A stretch of DNA of 64,000 bases. Origin: Tritrichomonas musculus (taxonomy: Eukaryota; Parabasalia; Tritrichomonadida; Tritrichomonadidae). The stretch spans positions 1 to 64,000 of the forward strand of contig JAPFFF010000051.1 of assembly GCA_039105265.1 (NCBI GenBank). The letters are read 5' to 3'. Positions within the stretch are counted from its first letter, which is position 1. Every line of letters starts with the position of its first letter. Position numbers and translations under genes: made by a program. The notes beneath the pieces were generated by a model, which made no database searches, was not told where the DNA came from, and worked only from the letters and a program-made list of their open reading frames with translations. Below are positions 39,806 to 51,819 of the stretch, one piece after another.

Positions 39806-42800
39806 TGATGATGACAGAGAAGAAGATAATGATGATGACAGAAAAGAAGATGATGATGACAGAGAAGAAGAAGATGATGATGACAGAGAAGAAGAAGATG
39901 ATGACAGAAAAGAAGAAGATGATGACAGAGAAGAAGATGATGATGATGACAGAGAAGAAGATGATGATGATGACAGAGAAGAAGATGATGATGACAGAAA
40001 AGAAGATGATGATGACAGAGAAGAAGAAGAGAGATGATGATGATGATGACAGAAAAGAAGATGATGATGATGACAGAGAAGAAGAAGATGATGACAGAGA
40101 AAAAGAAGAAGAAGATGATGATGATGACAGAGAAGAAGAAGAAGATGATGATGATGATGACAGAGAAGAAGAAGATGATGATGATGATGATGACAGAGAA
40201 GAAGAAGAAGAAGATGATGATGATGACAGAGAAGAAGAAGATGATGATGACAGAGAAGAAGATGATGATGATGACAGAGAAGAAGATGATGATGACAGAA
40301 AAGAAGATGATGATGACAGAGAAGAAGATGATGATGACAGAGAAGAAGATGATGATGACAGAAAAGAAGATGATGATGACAGAGAAGAAGAAGATGATGA
40401 TGACAGAGAAGAAGATGATGATGACAGAGAAGAAGATGATGATGACAGAAAAGAAGATGATGATGACAGAGAAGAAGAAGATGATGACAGAAAAGAAGAT
40501 GATGATGACAGAAAAGAAGATGATGATGACAGAGAAGAAGAAGATGATGACAGAAAAGAAGATGATGATGACAGAGAAGAAGATGATGATGATGACAGAG
40601 AAGAATATGATGATGACAGAGAAGAAGAAGAAGATGATGATGATGATGACAGAAAAAAGATGATGATGATGACAGAGAAGAAGATGATGATGATGACAGA
40701 GAAGAAGAAGATGATGACAGAAAAGAAGATGATGATGACAGAGAAGAAGAAGATGATGATGACAGATAATAAGATTATGATGACAGAAAAGAAGAAGATG
40801 ATGATGATGACAGAGAAGAAGAAGAAGAAGAAGATGATGATGACAGAAAAGAAGATGATGATGATGACAGAGAAGAAGATGATGATGATGACAGAGAAGA
40901 AGAAGATGATGATGATGATGATGACAGAGAAGAAGAAAAAGAAGATGATGATGATGACAGAAAAAAGATGATGATGATGACAGAGAAGAAGATGATGATG
41001 ATGACAGAGAAGAAGAAGAAGATGATGATGATGATGACAGAGAAGAAGAAGATGATGATGACAGAGAAGAAGATGATGATTATGACAGAGAAGAAGATGA
41101 TGATGATGACAGAGAAGAAGAAGATGATGATGATGATGATGACAGAGAAGAAGAAGAAGAAGATGATGATGATGACAGAAAAAAGATGATGATGATGACA
41201 GAGAAGAAGATAATGATGATGACAGAAAAGAAGATGATGATGACAGAGAAGAAGAAGATGATGATGACAGAGAAGAAGATGATGATGACAGAGAAGAAGA
41301 TGATGATGATGACAGAAAAGAAGATGATGATGATGACAGAGAAGAAGAAGATGATGATGACAGAAAAGAAGATGATGATGACAGAGAAGAAGATGATGAT
41401 GATGACAGAGAAGAAGATGATGATGATGACAGAGAAGAAGAAGAAGATGATGATGATGATGACAGAAAAGAAGAAGATGATGATGACAGAGAAGAAGAAG
41501 ATGATGATGACAGAGAAGAAGATGATGATGATGACAGAAAAGAAGATGATGATGACAGAGAAGAAGATGATGATGACAGAGAAGAAGATGATGATGATGA
41601 CAGAGAAGAAGAAGATGATGATGATGATGATGACAGAAAAGAAGAAGATGATGTTGATGACAGAAAAGAAGATGATGATGACAGAAAAGAAGATGATGAT
41701 GATGATGATGACAGAGAAGAAAAAGAAGATGATGATGATGACAGAGAAGAAGAAGAAGAAGATGATGATGATGACAGAGAAAAAGAAGAAGATGATGATG
41801 ATGATGACAGAAAAGAAGATGATGATGATGACAGAGAAGAAGATGATGATGATGACAGAGAAGAAGATGATGATGATGACAGAGAAGAAGAAGATGATGA
41901 TGATGATGATGACAGAAAAGAAGAAGATGATGACAGAAAAGAAGATGATGATGATGACAGAAAAGAAGATGATGATGACAGAGAAGAAGATGATGATGAC
42001 AGAAAAGAAGAAGATGATAACAGAGAAGAAGAAGATGATGATGACAGAGAAGAAGAAGAAGATGATGATGATGACAGAGAAGAAGAAGATGATGATGACA
42101 GAGAAGAAGATGATGATGATGACAGAAAAGAAGATGATGATGACAGAGAAGAAGATGATGATGATGACAGAAAAGAAGATGATGATGATGACAGAGAAGA
42201 AGATGATGATGATGACAGAGAAGAAGAAAAAGAAGATGATGATGATGACAGAAAAAAGATGATGATGATGACAGAGAAGAAGAAGATGATGATGACAGAG
42301 AAGAAGAAGAAGATGATGATGATGATGACAGAGAAGAAGATGATGATGATGACAGAGAAGAAGAAGATGATGATGACAGAGAAGAAGATGATGATTATGA
42401 CAGAGAAGAAGATGATGATGATGACAGAGAAGAAGAAGATGATGATGATGATGATGACAGAGAAGAAGAAGATGATGATGATGATGATGACAGAGAAGAA
42501 GAAGAAGATGATGATGATGATGACAGAGAAGAAGAAGAAGAAGATGATGATGATGACAGAGAAGAAGAAGAAGAAGATGATGATGATGACAGAGAAGAAG
42601 ATGATGATGATGACAGAAAAGAAGATGATGATGACAGAGAAGAAGATGATGATGATGACAGAGAAGAAGATGATGATGACAGAGAAGAAGATGATGATGA
42701 CAGAAAAGAAGAAGATGATGACAGAGAAGAAGAAGAAGATGATGATGATGATGACAGAGAAGAAGAAGAAGAAGATGATGATGATGACAGAAAAGAAGAA

Positions 42801-43222
42801 GATTATGACAGAAAAGAAGATGATGATGATGACAGAGAAGAAGATGATGATGATGACAGAAAAGAAGATGATGATGACAGAGAAGAAGATGATGATGACA
42901 GAAAAGAAGAAGATGATGACAGAGAAAAAGAAGAAGATGATGATGATGATGACAGAGAAGAAGAAGAAGAAGATGATGATGATGACAGAGAAGAAGAAGA
43001 AGAAGATGATGATGATGACAGAAAAGAAGATGATGATGATGACAGAGAAGAAGATGATGATGATGACAGAGAAGAAGATGATGATGATGACAGAAAAGAA
43101 GATGATGATGACAGAGAAGAAGATGATGATGATGACAGAGAAGAAGATGATGATGACAGAGAAGAAGATGATGATGACAGAAAAGAAGATGATGATGACA
43201 GAGAAGAAGAAGATGATGATGA

Positions 43223-44273
43223 CAGATAATAAGATTATGATGACAGAAAAGAAGAAGAAGATGATGATGACAGAGAAGAAGAAGAAGAAGATGATGATGA
43301 TGACAGAGAAGAAGATGATGATGACAGAGAAGAAGATGATGATGATGACAGATAATAAGATTATGATGACAGAAAAGAAGAAGATGATGATGATGACAGA
43401 AAAGAAGATGATGATGACAGAAAAGAAGATGATGATGATGATGATGACAGAGAAGAAGAAGAAGATGATGATGATGATGACAGAGAAGAAGGAGAAGAAG
43501 ATGATGATGATGACAGAGAAAAAGAAGAAGATGATGACAGAGAAGAAGAAGATGATGATGACAGAGAAGAAGATGATGATGATGACAGAAAAGAAGATGA
43601 TGATGACAGAGAAGAAGATGATGATGACAGAGAAGAAGATGATGATGACAGAAAAGAAGAAGAAGATGATGATGACAGAGAAGAAGAATAAAAAGAAGAT
43701 GATGATGACAGAGAAGAAGAAGAAGAAGATGATGATGATGATAGAAAAGAAGAAGATTATGACAGAGAAGAAGAAGATGATGATGACAGAGAAGAAGATG
43801 ATGATGATGACAGAAAAGAAGATGATGATGACAGAGAAGAAGAAGATGATGATGACAGAGAAGAAGATGATGATGACAGAGAAGAAGATGATGATGACAG
43901 AAAAGAAGATGATGATGACAGAGAAGAAGAAGATGATGATGACAGATAATAAGATTATGATGACAGAAAAGAAGAAGATGATGATGATGATGATGACAGA
44001 GAAGAAGAAGAAGAAGATGATGATGATGACAGAAAAGAAGATGATGATGATGACAGAGAAGAAGAAGATGATGATGACAGAGAAGAAGAAGATGATGATG
44101 ACAGAGAAGAAGAAGATGATGATGACAGATAATAAGATTATGATGATGACAGAGAAGAAGAAGAAGATGATGATGATGACAGAGAAGAAGAAGATGATGA
44201 TGACAGAGAAGAAGATGATGATGACAGAGAAGAAGAAGATGATGATGACAGATAATAAGATTATGATGACAGA
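43223..44273. other. Cluster of five AT-rich dyads (12-kb copy 2)
   Basis: Dyads begin near 43,223, 43,350, 43,943, 44,126 and 44,250, matching the 31.3-32.4 kb cluster at +11,881 bp with the core unchanged. The preserved core while neighbouring triplet runs vary is notable, but recent duplication alone would explain it. Confidence 0.75.
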
Positions 44274-45855
44274 AAAGAAGAAGATGATGATGATGACAGA
44301 AAAGAAGATGATGATGACAGAAAAGAAGATGATGATGATGATGATGACAGAGAAGAAGAAGAAGATGATGATGATGATGACAGAGAAGAAGGAGAAGAAG
44401 ATGATGATGATGACAGAGAAAAAGAAGAAGATGATGACAGAGAAGAAGAAGATGATGATGACAGAGAAGAAGATGATGATGATGACAGAAAAGAAGATGA
44501 TGATGACAGAGAAGAAGATGATGATGACAGAGAAGAAGATGATGATGACAGAAAAGAAGAAGATGATGACAGAGAAGAAGAAGAAGAAGATGATGATGAT
44601 GAAAGAGAAGAAGAAGAAGAAGATGATGATGATGACAGAAAAGAAAAAGATTATGACAGAGAAGAAGAAGATGATGATGACAGAGAAGAAGATGATGATG
44701 ATGACAGAAAAGAAGATGATGATGACATAGAAGAAGATGATGATGACAGAAAAGAAGAAGATGATGACAGAGAAAAAGAAGAAGAAGATGATGATGATGA
44801 CAGAGAAGAAGAAGAAGATGATGATGATGATGACAGAGAAGAAGAAGAAGAAGATAATGATGATGACAGAAAAGAAGATGATGATGATGACAGAGAAGAA
44901 GATGATGATGATGACAGAGAAGAAGATGATGATGATGACAGAGAAGAAGATGATGATGACAGAAAAGAAGATGATGATGACAGAGAAGAAGAAGAGAGAT
45001 GATGATGATGATGACAGAAAAGAAGATGATGATGATGACAGAGAAGAAGAAGATGATGACAGAGAAAAAGAAGAAGATGATGATGATGACAGAGAAGAAG
45101 AAGAAGATGATGATGATGATGACAGAGAAGAAGAAGAAGAAGATGATGATGATGACAGAAAAGAAGATGATGATGATGACAGAGAAGAAGATGATGATGA
45201 TGACAGAGAAGAAGATGATGATGATGACAGAGAAGAAGATGATGATGACAGAAAAGAAGATGATGATGACAGAGAAGAAGAAGAGAGATGATGATGATGA
45301 TGACAGAAAAGAAGATGATGATGATGACAGAGAAGAAGAAGATGATGACAGAGAAAAAGAAGAAGATGATGATGATGATGACAGAGAAGAAGAAGAAGAT
45401 GATGATGATGATGACAGAGAAGAAGAAGATGATGATGATGATGATGACAGAAAAGAAGATGATGATGATGACAGAGAAGAAGAAGATGATGATGACAGAG
45501 AAGAAGATGATGATGATGACAGAGAAGAAGATGATGATGACAGAAAAGAAGATGATGATGACAGAGAAGAAGATGATGATGACAGAGAAGAAGATGATGA
45601 TGACAGAAAAGAAGATGATGATGACAGAGAAGAAGAAGATGATGATGACAGAGAAGAAGATGATGATGACAGAGAAGAAGATGATGATGACAGAAAAGAA
45701 GATGATGATGACAGAGAAGAAGAAGATGATGATGACAGAGAAGAAGAAGATGATGACAGAAAAGAAGATGATGATGACAGAGAAGAAGATGATGATGATG
45801 ACAGAGAAGAATATGATGATGACAGAGAAGAAGAAGAAGATGATGATGATGATGA

Positions 45856-47103
45856 CAGAAAAAAGATGATGATGATGACAGAGAAGAAGATGATGATGAT
45901 GACAGAGAAGAAGATGATGATGATGACAGAAAAGAAGATGATGATGACAGAGAAGAAGAAGATGATGATGATGATGATGACAGAAAAAAGATGATGATGA
46001 TGACAGAGAAGAAGATGATGATGATGACAGAGAAGAAGAAGATGATGATGACAGAAAAGAAGATGATGATGACAGAGAAGAAGAAGATGATGATGACAGA
46101 TAATAAGATTATGATGACAGAAAAGAAGAAGATGATGATGATGACAGAGAAGAAGAAGAAGAAGAAGATGATGATGACAGAAAAAAGATGATGATGATGA
46201 CAGAAAAGAAGATGATGATGATGACAGAGAAGAAGAAGATGATGATGACAGAGAAGAAGATGATGATGATGACAGAGAAGAAGATGATGATGACAGAAAA
46301 GAAGATGATGATGACAGAGAAGAAGATGATGATGACAGAGAAGAAGATGATGATGACAGAAAAGAAGATGATGATGACAGAGAAGAAGAAGATGATGACA
46401 GAAAAGAAGATGATGATGACAGAGAAGAAGAAGATGATGATGACAGAGAAGAAGAAGATGATGACAGAGAAGAAGATGATGATGACAGAGAAGAAGATGA
46501 TGATGATGACAGAGAAGAATATGATGATGACAGAGAAGAAGAAGAAGATGATGATGATGATGACAGAAAAAAGATGATGATGATGACAGAGAAGAAGATG
46601 ATGATGATGACAGAGAAGAAGATGATGATGATGACAGAAAAGAAGATGATGATGATGACAGAGAAGAAGATGATGATGATGACAGAGAAGAAGAAGAAGA
46701 TGATGATGATGATGACAGAGAAGAAGAAAAAGAAGATGATGATGATGACAGAAAAAAGATGATGATGATGACAGAGAAGAAGATGATGATGATGACAGAG
46801 AAGAAGAAGAAGATGATGATGATGATGACAGAGAAGAAGAAAAAGAAGATGATGATGATGACAGAGAAGAAGATGATGATGATGACAGAAAAGAAGATGA
46901 TGATGACAGAGAAGAAGATGATGATGATGACAGAGAAGAAGATGATGATGACAGAGAAGAAGAAGATGATGATGACAGAGAAGAAGATGATGATTATGAC
47001 AGAGAAGAAGATGATGATGATGACAGAGAAGAAGAAGATGATGATGATGATGATGACAGAGAAGAAGAAGAAGAAGATGATGATGATGACAGAAAAAAGA
47101 TGA
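45856..47103. repeat. Lost-G hexad module within 12-kb copy 2
   Basis: Junctions near 45,859, 45,984, 46,181, 46,566, 46,750 and 47,092. It matches the 33,975 module at +11,881 bp until about 46.8 kb, where 99 bp of extra monomers, including one GAAAAAGAAG-interrupted tract, lengthen the last interval from about 242 to 342 bp. Confidence 0.83.
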
Positions 47104-48373
47104 TGATGATGACAGAGAAGAAGATAATGATGATGACAGAAAAGAAGATGATGATGATGACAGAGAAGAAGAAGATGATGATGACAGAGAAGAAGAAGAT
47201 GATGACAGAAAAGAAGAAGATGATGACAGAGAAGAAGATGATGATGATGACAGAGAAGAAGATGATGATGATGACAGAGAAGAAGATGATGATGACAGAA
47301 AAGAAGATGATGATGACAGAGAAGAAGAAGAGAGATGATGATGATGATGACAGAAAAGAAGATGATGATGATGACAGAGAAGAAGAAGATGATGACAGAG
47401 AAAAAGAAGAAGAAGATGATGATGATGACAGAGAAGAAGAAGAAGATGATGATGATGATGACAGAGAAGAAGAAGAAGAAGAAGATGATGATGACAGAGA
47501 AGAAGAAGAAGATGATGATGATGATGACAGAAAAGAAGATGATGATGATGACAGAGAAGAAGATGATGATGATGACAGAGAAGAAGATGATGATGATGAC
47601 AGAAAAGAAGATGATGATGACAGAAAAGAAGAAGATGATGACAGAGAAGAAGAAGAAGATGATGATGATGATGACAGAGAAGAAGAAGAAGAAGATGATG
47701 ATGATGACAGAGAAGAAGAAGAAGATGATGATGATGATGACAGAGAAGAAGATGATGATGATGACAGAAAAGAAGATGATGATGACAGAGAAGAAGATGA
47801 TGATGATGACAGAGAAGAAGATGATGATGACAGAGAAGAAGATGATGATGACAGAAAAGAAGAAGATGATGACAGAGAAGAAGAAGAAGATGATGATGAT
47901 GATGACAGAGAAGAAGAAGAAGATGATGATGATGATGACAGAAAAGAAGAAGATTATGACAGAAAAGAAGATGATGATGATGACAGAGAAGAAGATGATG
48001 ATGATGACAGAAAAGAAGATGATGATGACAGAGAAGAAGATGATGATGACAGAAAAGAAGAAGATGATGACAGAGAAAAAGAAGAAGAAGATGATGATGA
48101 TGACAGAGAAGAAGAAGAAGAAGATGATGATGATGACAGAGAAGAAGAAGAAGAAGATGATGATGATGACAGAAAAGAAGATGATGATGATGACAGAGAA
48201 GAAGATGATGATGATGACAGAGAAGAAGATGATGATGATGACAGAAAAGAAGATGATGATGACAGAGAAGAAGATGATGATGATGACAGAGAAGAAGATG
48301 ATGATGACAGAGAAGAAGATGATGATGACAGAAAAGAAGATGATGATGACAGAGAAGAAGAAGATGATGATGA

Positions 48374-49371
48374 CAGATAATAAGATTATGATGACAGAAA
48401 AGAAGAAGAAGATGATGATGACAGAGAAGAAGAAGAAGATGATGATGATGATGACAGAGAAGAAGATGATGATGACAGAGAAGAAGATGATGATGATGAC
48501 AGATAATAAGATTATGATGACAGAAAAGAAGAAGATGATGATGATGACAGAAAAGAAGATGATGATGACAGAAAAGAAGATGATGATGATGATGATGACA
48601 GAGAAGAAGAAGAAGATGATGATGATGATGACAGAGAAGAAGGAGAAGAAGATGATGATGATGACAGAGAAAAAGAAGAAGATGATGACAGAGAAGAAGA
48701 AGATGATGATGACAGAGAAGAAGATGATGATGATGACAGAAAAGAAGATGATGATGACAGAGAAGAAGATGATGATGACAGAGAAGAAGATGATGATGAC
48801 AGAAAAGAAGAAGATGATGATGATGACAGAGAAGAAGAATAAAAAGAAGATGATGATGACAGAGAAGAAGAAGAAGAAGATGATGATGATGATAGAAAAG
48901 AAGAAGATTATGACAGAGAAGAAGAAGATGATGATGACAGAGAAGAAGATGATGATGATGACAGAAAAGAAGATGATGATGACAGAGAAGAAGAAGATGA
49001 TGATGACAGAGAAGAAGATGATGATGACAGAGAAGAAGATGATGATGACAGAAAAGAAGATGATGATGACAGAGAAGAAGAAGATGATGATGACAGATAA
49101 TAAGATTATGATGACAGAAAAGAAGAAGATGATGATGATGATGATGACAGAGAAGAAGAAGAAGAAGATGATGATGATGACAGAAAAGAAGATGATGATG
49201 ATGACAGAGAAGAAGAAGATGATGATGACAGAGAAGAAGAAGATGATGATGACAGAGAAGAAGAAGATGATGATGACAGATAATAAGATTATGATGATGA
49301 CAGAGAAGAAGATGATGATGATGACAGAGAAGAAGAAGATGATGATGACAGATAATAAGATTATGATGACA
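48374..49371. other. Cluster of five AT-rich dyads
   Basis: Dyads begin near 48,374, 48,501, 49,094, 49,276 and 49,349. The corresponding segment of 12-kb copy 1 (36.39-37.39 kb) has only four, because the stretch around 37.13-37.36 kb differs in content. Dyad number therefore varies between copies. Confidence 0.72.
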
Positions 49372-49639
49372 GAAAAGAAGAAGATGATGATGATGACAGA
49401 AAAGAAGATGATGATGACAGAAAAGAAGATGATGATGATGATGATGACAGAGAAGAAGAAGAAGATGATGATGATGATGACAGAGAAGAAGGAGAAGAAG
49501 ATGATGATGATGACAGAGAAAAAGAAGAAGATGATGACAGAGAAGAAGAAGATGATGATGACAGAGAAGAAGATGATGATGATGACAGAAAAGAAGATGA
49601 TGATGACAGAGAAGAAGATGATGATGACAGAGAAGAAGA

Positions 49640-49662
49640 TGATGATGACAGAGAAGAAAGAA
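49640..49662. other. Unique 1-base-class indel in a GAA tract
   Basis: GAGAAGAAAGAAGATG occurs once. Sister copies read GAAAAGAAGAAGATG at this point (near 32,672, 37,668 and 44,553). The change shifts the triplet phase from the Met-Thr-Glu-Lys frame into the Asp-Glu-Arg frame without creating a stop. Confidence 0.65.
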
Positions 49663-50670
49663 GATGATGATGACAGAGAAGAAGAAGAAGAAGATGATGA
49701 TGATGAAAGAGAAGAAGAAGAAGAAGATGATGATGATGACAGAAAAGAAAAAGATTATGACAGAGAAGAAGAAGATGATGATGACAGAGAAGAAGATGAT
49801 GATGATGACAGAAAAGAAGATGATGATGACATAGAAGAAGATGATGATGACAGAAAAGAAGAAGATGATGACAGAGAAAAAGAAGAAGAAGATGATGATG
49901 ATGACAGAGAAGAAGAAGAAGATGATGATGATGATGACAGAGAAGAAGAAGAAGAAGATGATGATGATGACAGAAAAGAAGATGATGATGATGACAGAGA
50001 AGAAGATGATGATGATGACAGAGAAGAAGATGATGATGATGACAGAGAAGAAGATGATGATGACAGAAAAGAAGATGATGATGACAGAGAAGAAGAAGAG
50101 AGATGATGATGATGATGACAGAAAAGAAGATGATGATGATGACAGAGAAGAAGAAGATGATGACAGAGAAAAAGAAGAAGATGATGATGATGATGACAGA
50201 GAAGAAGAAGAAGATGATGATGATGATGACAGAGAAGAAGAAGATGATGATGATGATGATGACAGAAAAGAAGATGATGATGATGACAGAGAAGAAGAAG
50301 ATGATGATGACAGAGAAGAAGATGATGATGATGACAGAGAAGAAGATGATGATGACAGAAAAGAAGATGATGATGACAGAGAAGAAGATGATGATGACAG
50401 AGAAGAAGATGATGATGACAGAAAAGAAGATGATGATGACAGAGAAGAAGAAGATGATGATGACAGAGAAGAAGATGATGATGACAGAGAAGAAGATGAT
50501 GATGACAGAAAAGAAGATGATGATGACAGAGAAGAAGAAGATGATGATGACAGAGAAGAAGAAGATGATGACAGAAAAGAAGATGATGATGACAGAGAAG
50601 AAGATGATGATGATGACAGAGAAGAATATGATGATGACAGAGAAGAAGAAGAAGATGATGATGATGATGA

Positions 50671-51819
50671 CAGAAAAAAGATGATGATGATGACAGAGAA
50701 GAAGATGATGATGATGACAGAGAAGAAGATGATGATGATGACAGAAAAGAAGATGATGATGACAGAGAAGAAGAAGAAGATGATGATGATGATGACAGAA
50801 AAAAGATGATGATGATGACAGAGAAGAAGATGATGATGATGACAGAGAAGAAGAAGATGATGATGACAGAAAAGAAGATGATGATGACAGAGAAGAAGAA
50901 GATGATGATGACAGATAATAAGATTATGATGACAGAAAAGAAGAAGATGATGATGATGACAGAGAAGAAGAAGAAGAAGAAGATGATGATGACAGAAAAA
51001 AGATGATGATGATGACAGAAAAGAAGATGATGATGATGACAGAGAAGAAGATGATGATGATGACAGAGAAGAAGATGATGATGATGACAGAGAAGAAGAT
51101 GATGATGACAGAAAAGAAGATGATGATGACAGAGAAGATGATGATGATGACAGAGAAGAAGATGATGATGACAGAAAAGAAGATGATGATGACAGAGAAG
51201 AAGAAGATGATGACAGAAAAGAAGATGATGATGACAGAGAAGAAGAAGATGATGATGACAGAGAAGAAGAAGATGATGACAGAGAAGAAGATGATGATGA
51301 CAGAGAAGAAGATGATGATGATGACAGAGAAGAATATGATGATGACAGAGAAGAAGAAGAAGATGATGATGATGATGACAGAAAAAAGATGATGATGATG
51401 ACAGAGAAGAAGATGATGATGATGACAGAGAAGAAGATGATGATGATGACAGAAAAGAAGATGATGATGATGACAGAGAAGAAGATGATGATGATGACAG
51501 AGAAGAAGAAGAAGATGATGATGATGATGACAGAGAAGAAGAAAAAGAAGATGATGATGATGACAGAAAAAAGATGATGATGATGACAGAGAAGAAGATG
51601 ATGATGATGACAGAGAAGAAGAAGATGATGATGATGATGATGACAGAGAAGAAGATGATGATGATGACAGAGAAGAAGAAGATGATGATGACAGAGAAGA
51701 AGATGATGATTATGACAGAGAAGAAGATGATGATGATGACAGAGAAGAAGAAGATGATGATGATGATGATGACAGAGAAGAAGAAGAAGAAGATGATGAT
51801 GATGACAGAAAAAAGATGA
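50671..51819. repeat. Second lost-G hexad module within 12-kb copy 2
   Basis: Junctions near 50,676, 50,799, 50,995, 51,381, 51,566 and 51,808, with the dyad at 50,912. It matches the module at 14.83-15.97 kb at exactly 35,845 bp. Within it, one 24-bp monomer and one 21-bp monomer have moved the GAA/GAT boundary by one triplet relative to the 15-kb copy without changing length. Confidence 0.83.

Larger units (their letters stand above)
30610..42490. repeat. 12-kb higher-order unit, copy 1
   Basis: The largest repeat unit in the window, followed directly by copy 2. Offsets rise stepwise from 11,881 bp at the left to 12,166 bp at the right. Marker order: dyad cluster 31.34-32.4 kb; GGAG variants at 31,610 and 32,510; CATAGA near 32,844; GAAGAGAGATG near 33,113 and 33,402; a lost-G hexad 33.98-35.12 kb; dyads at 36,393, 36,519, 37,122 and 37,364; a second hexad 38.68-39.80 kb; a lost-G tetrad and dyad at 40.65-41.19 kb; and GTTG at 41,654. 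A unique rearrangement at about 37.02 kb is private to this copy. Confidence 0.9.
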
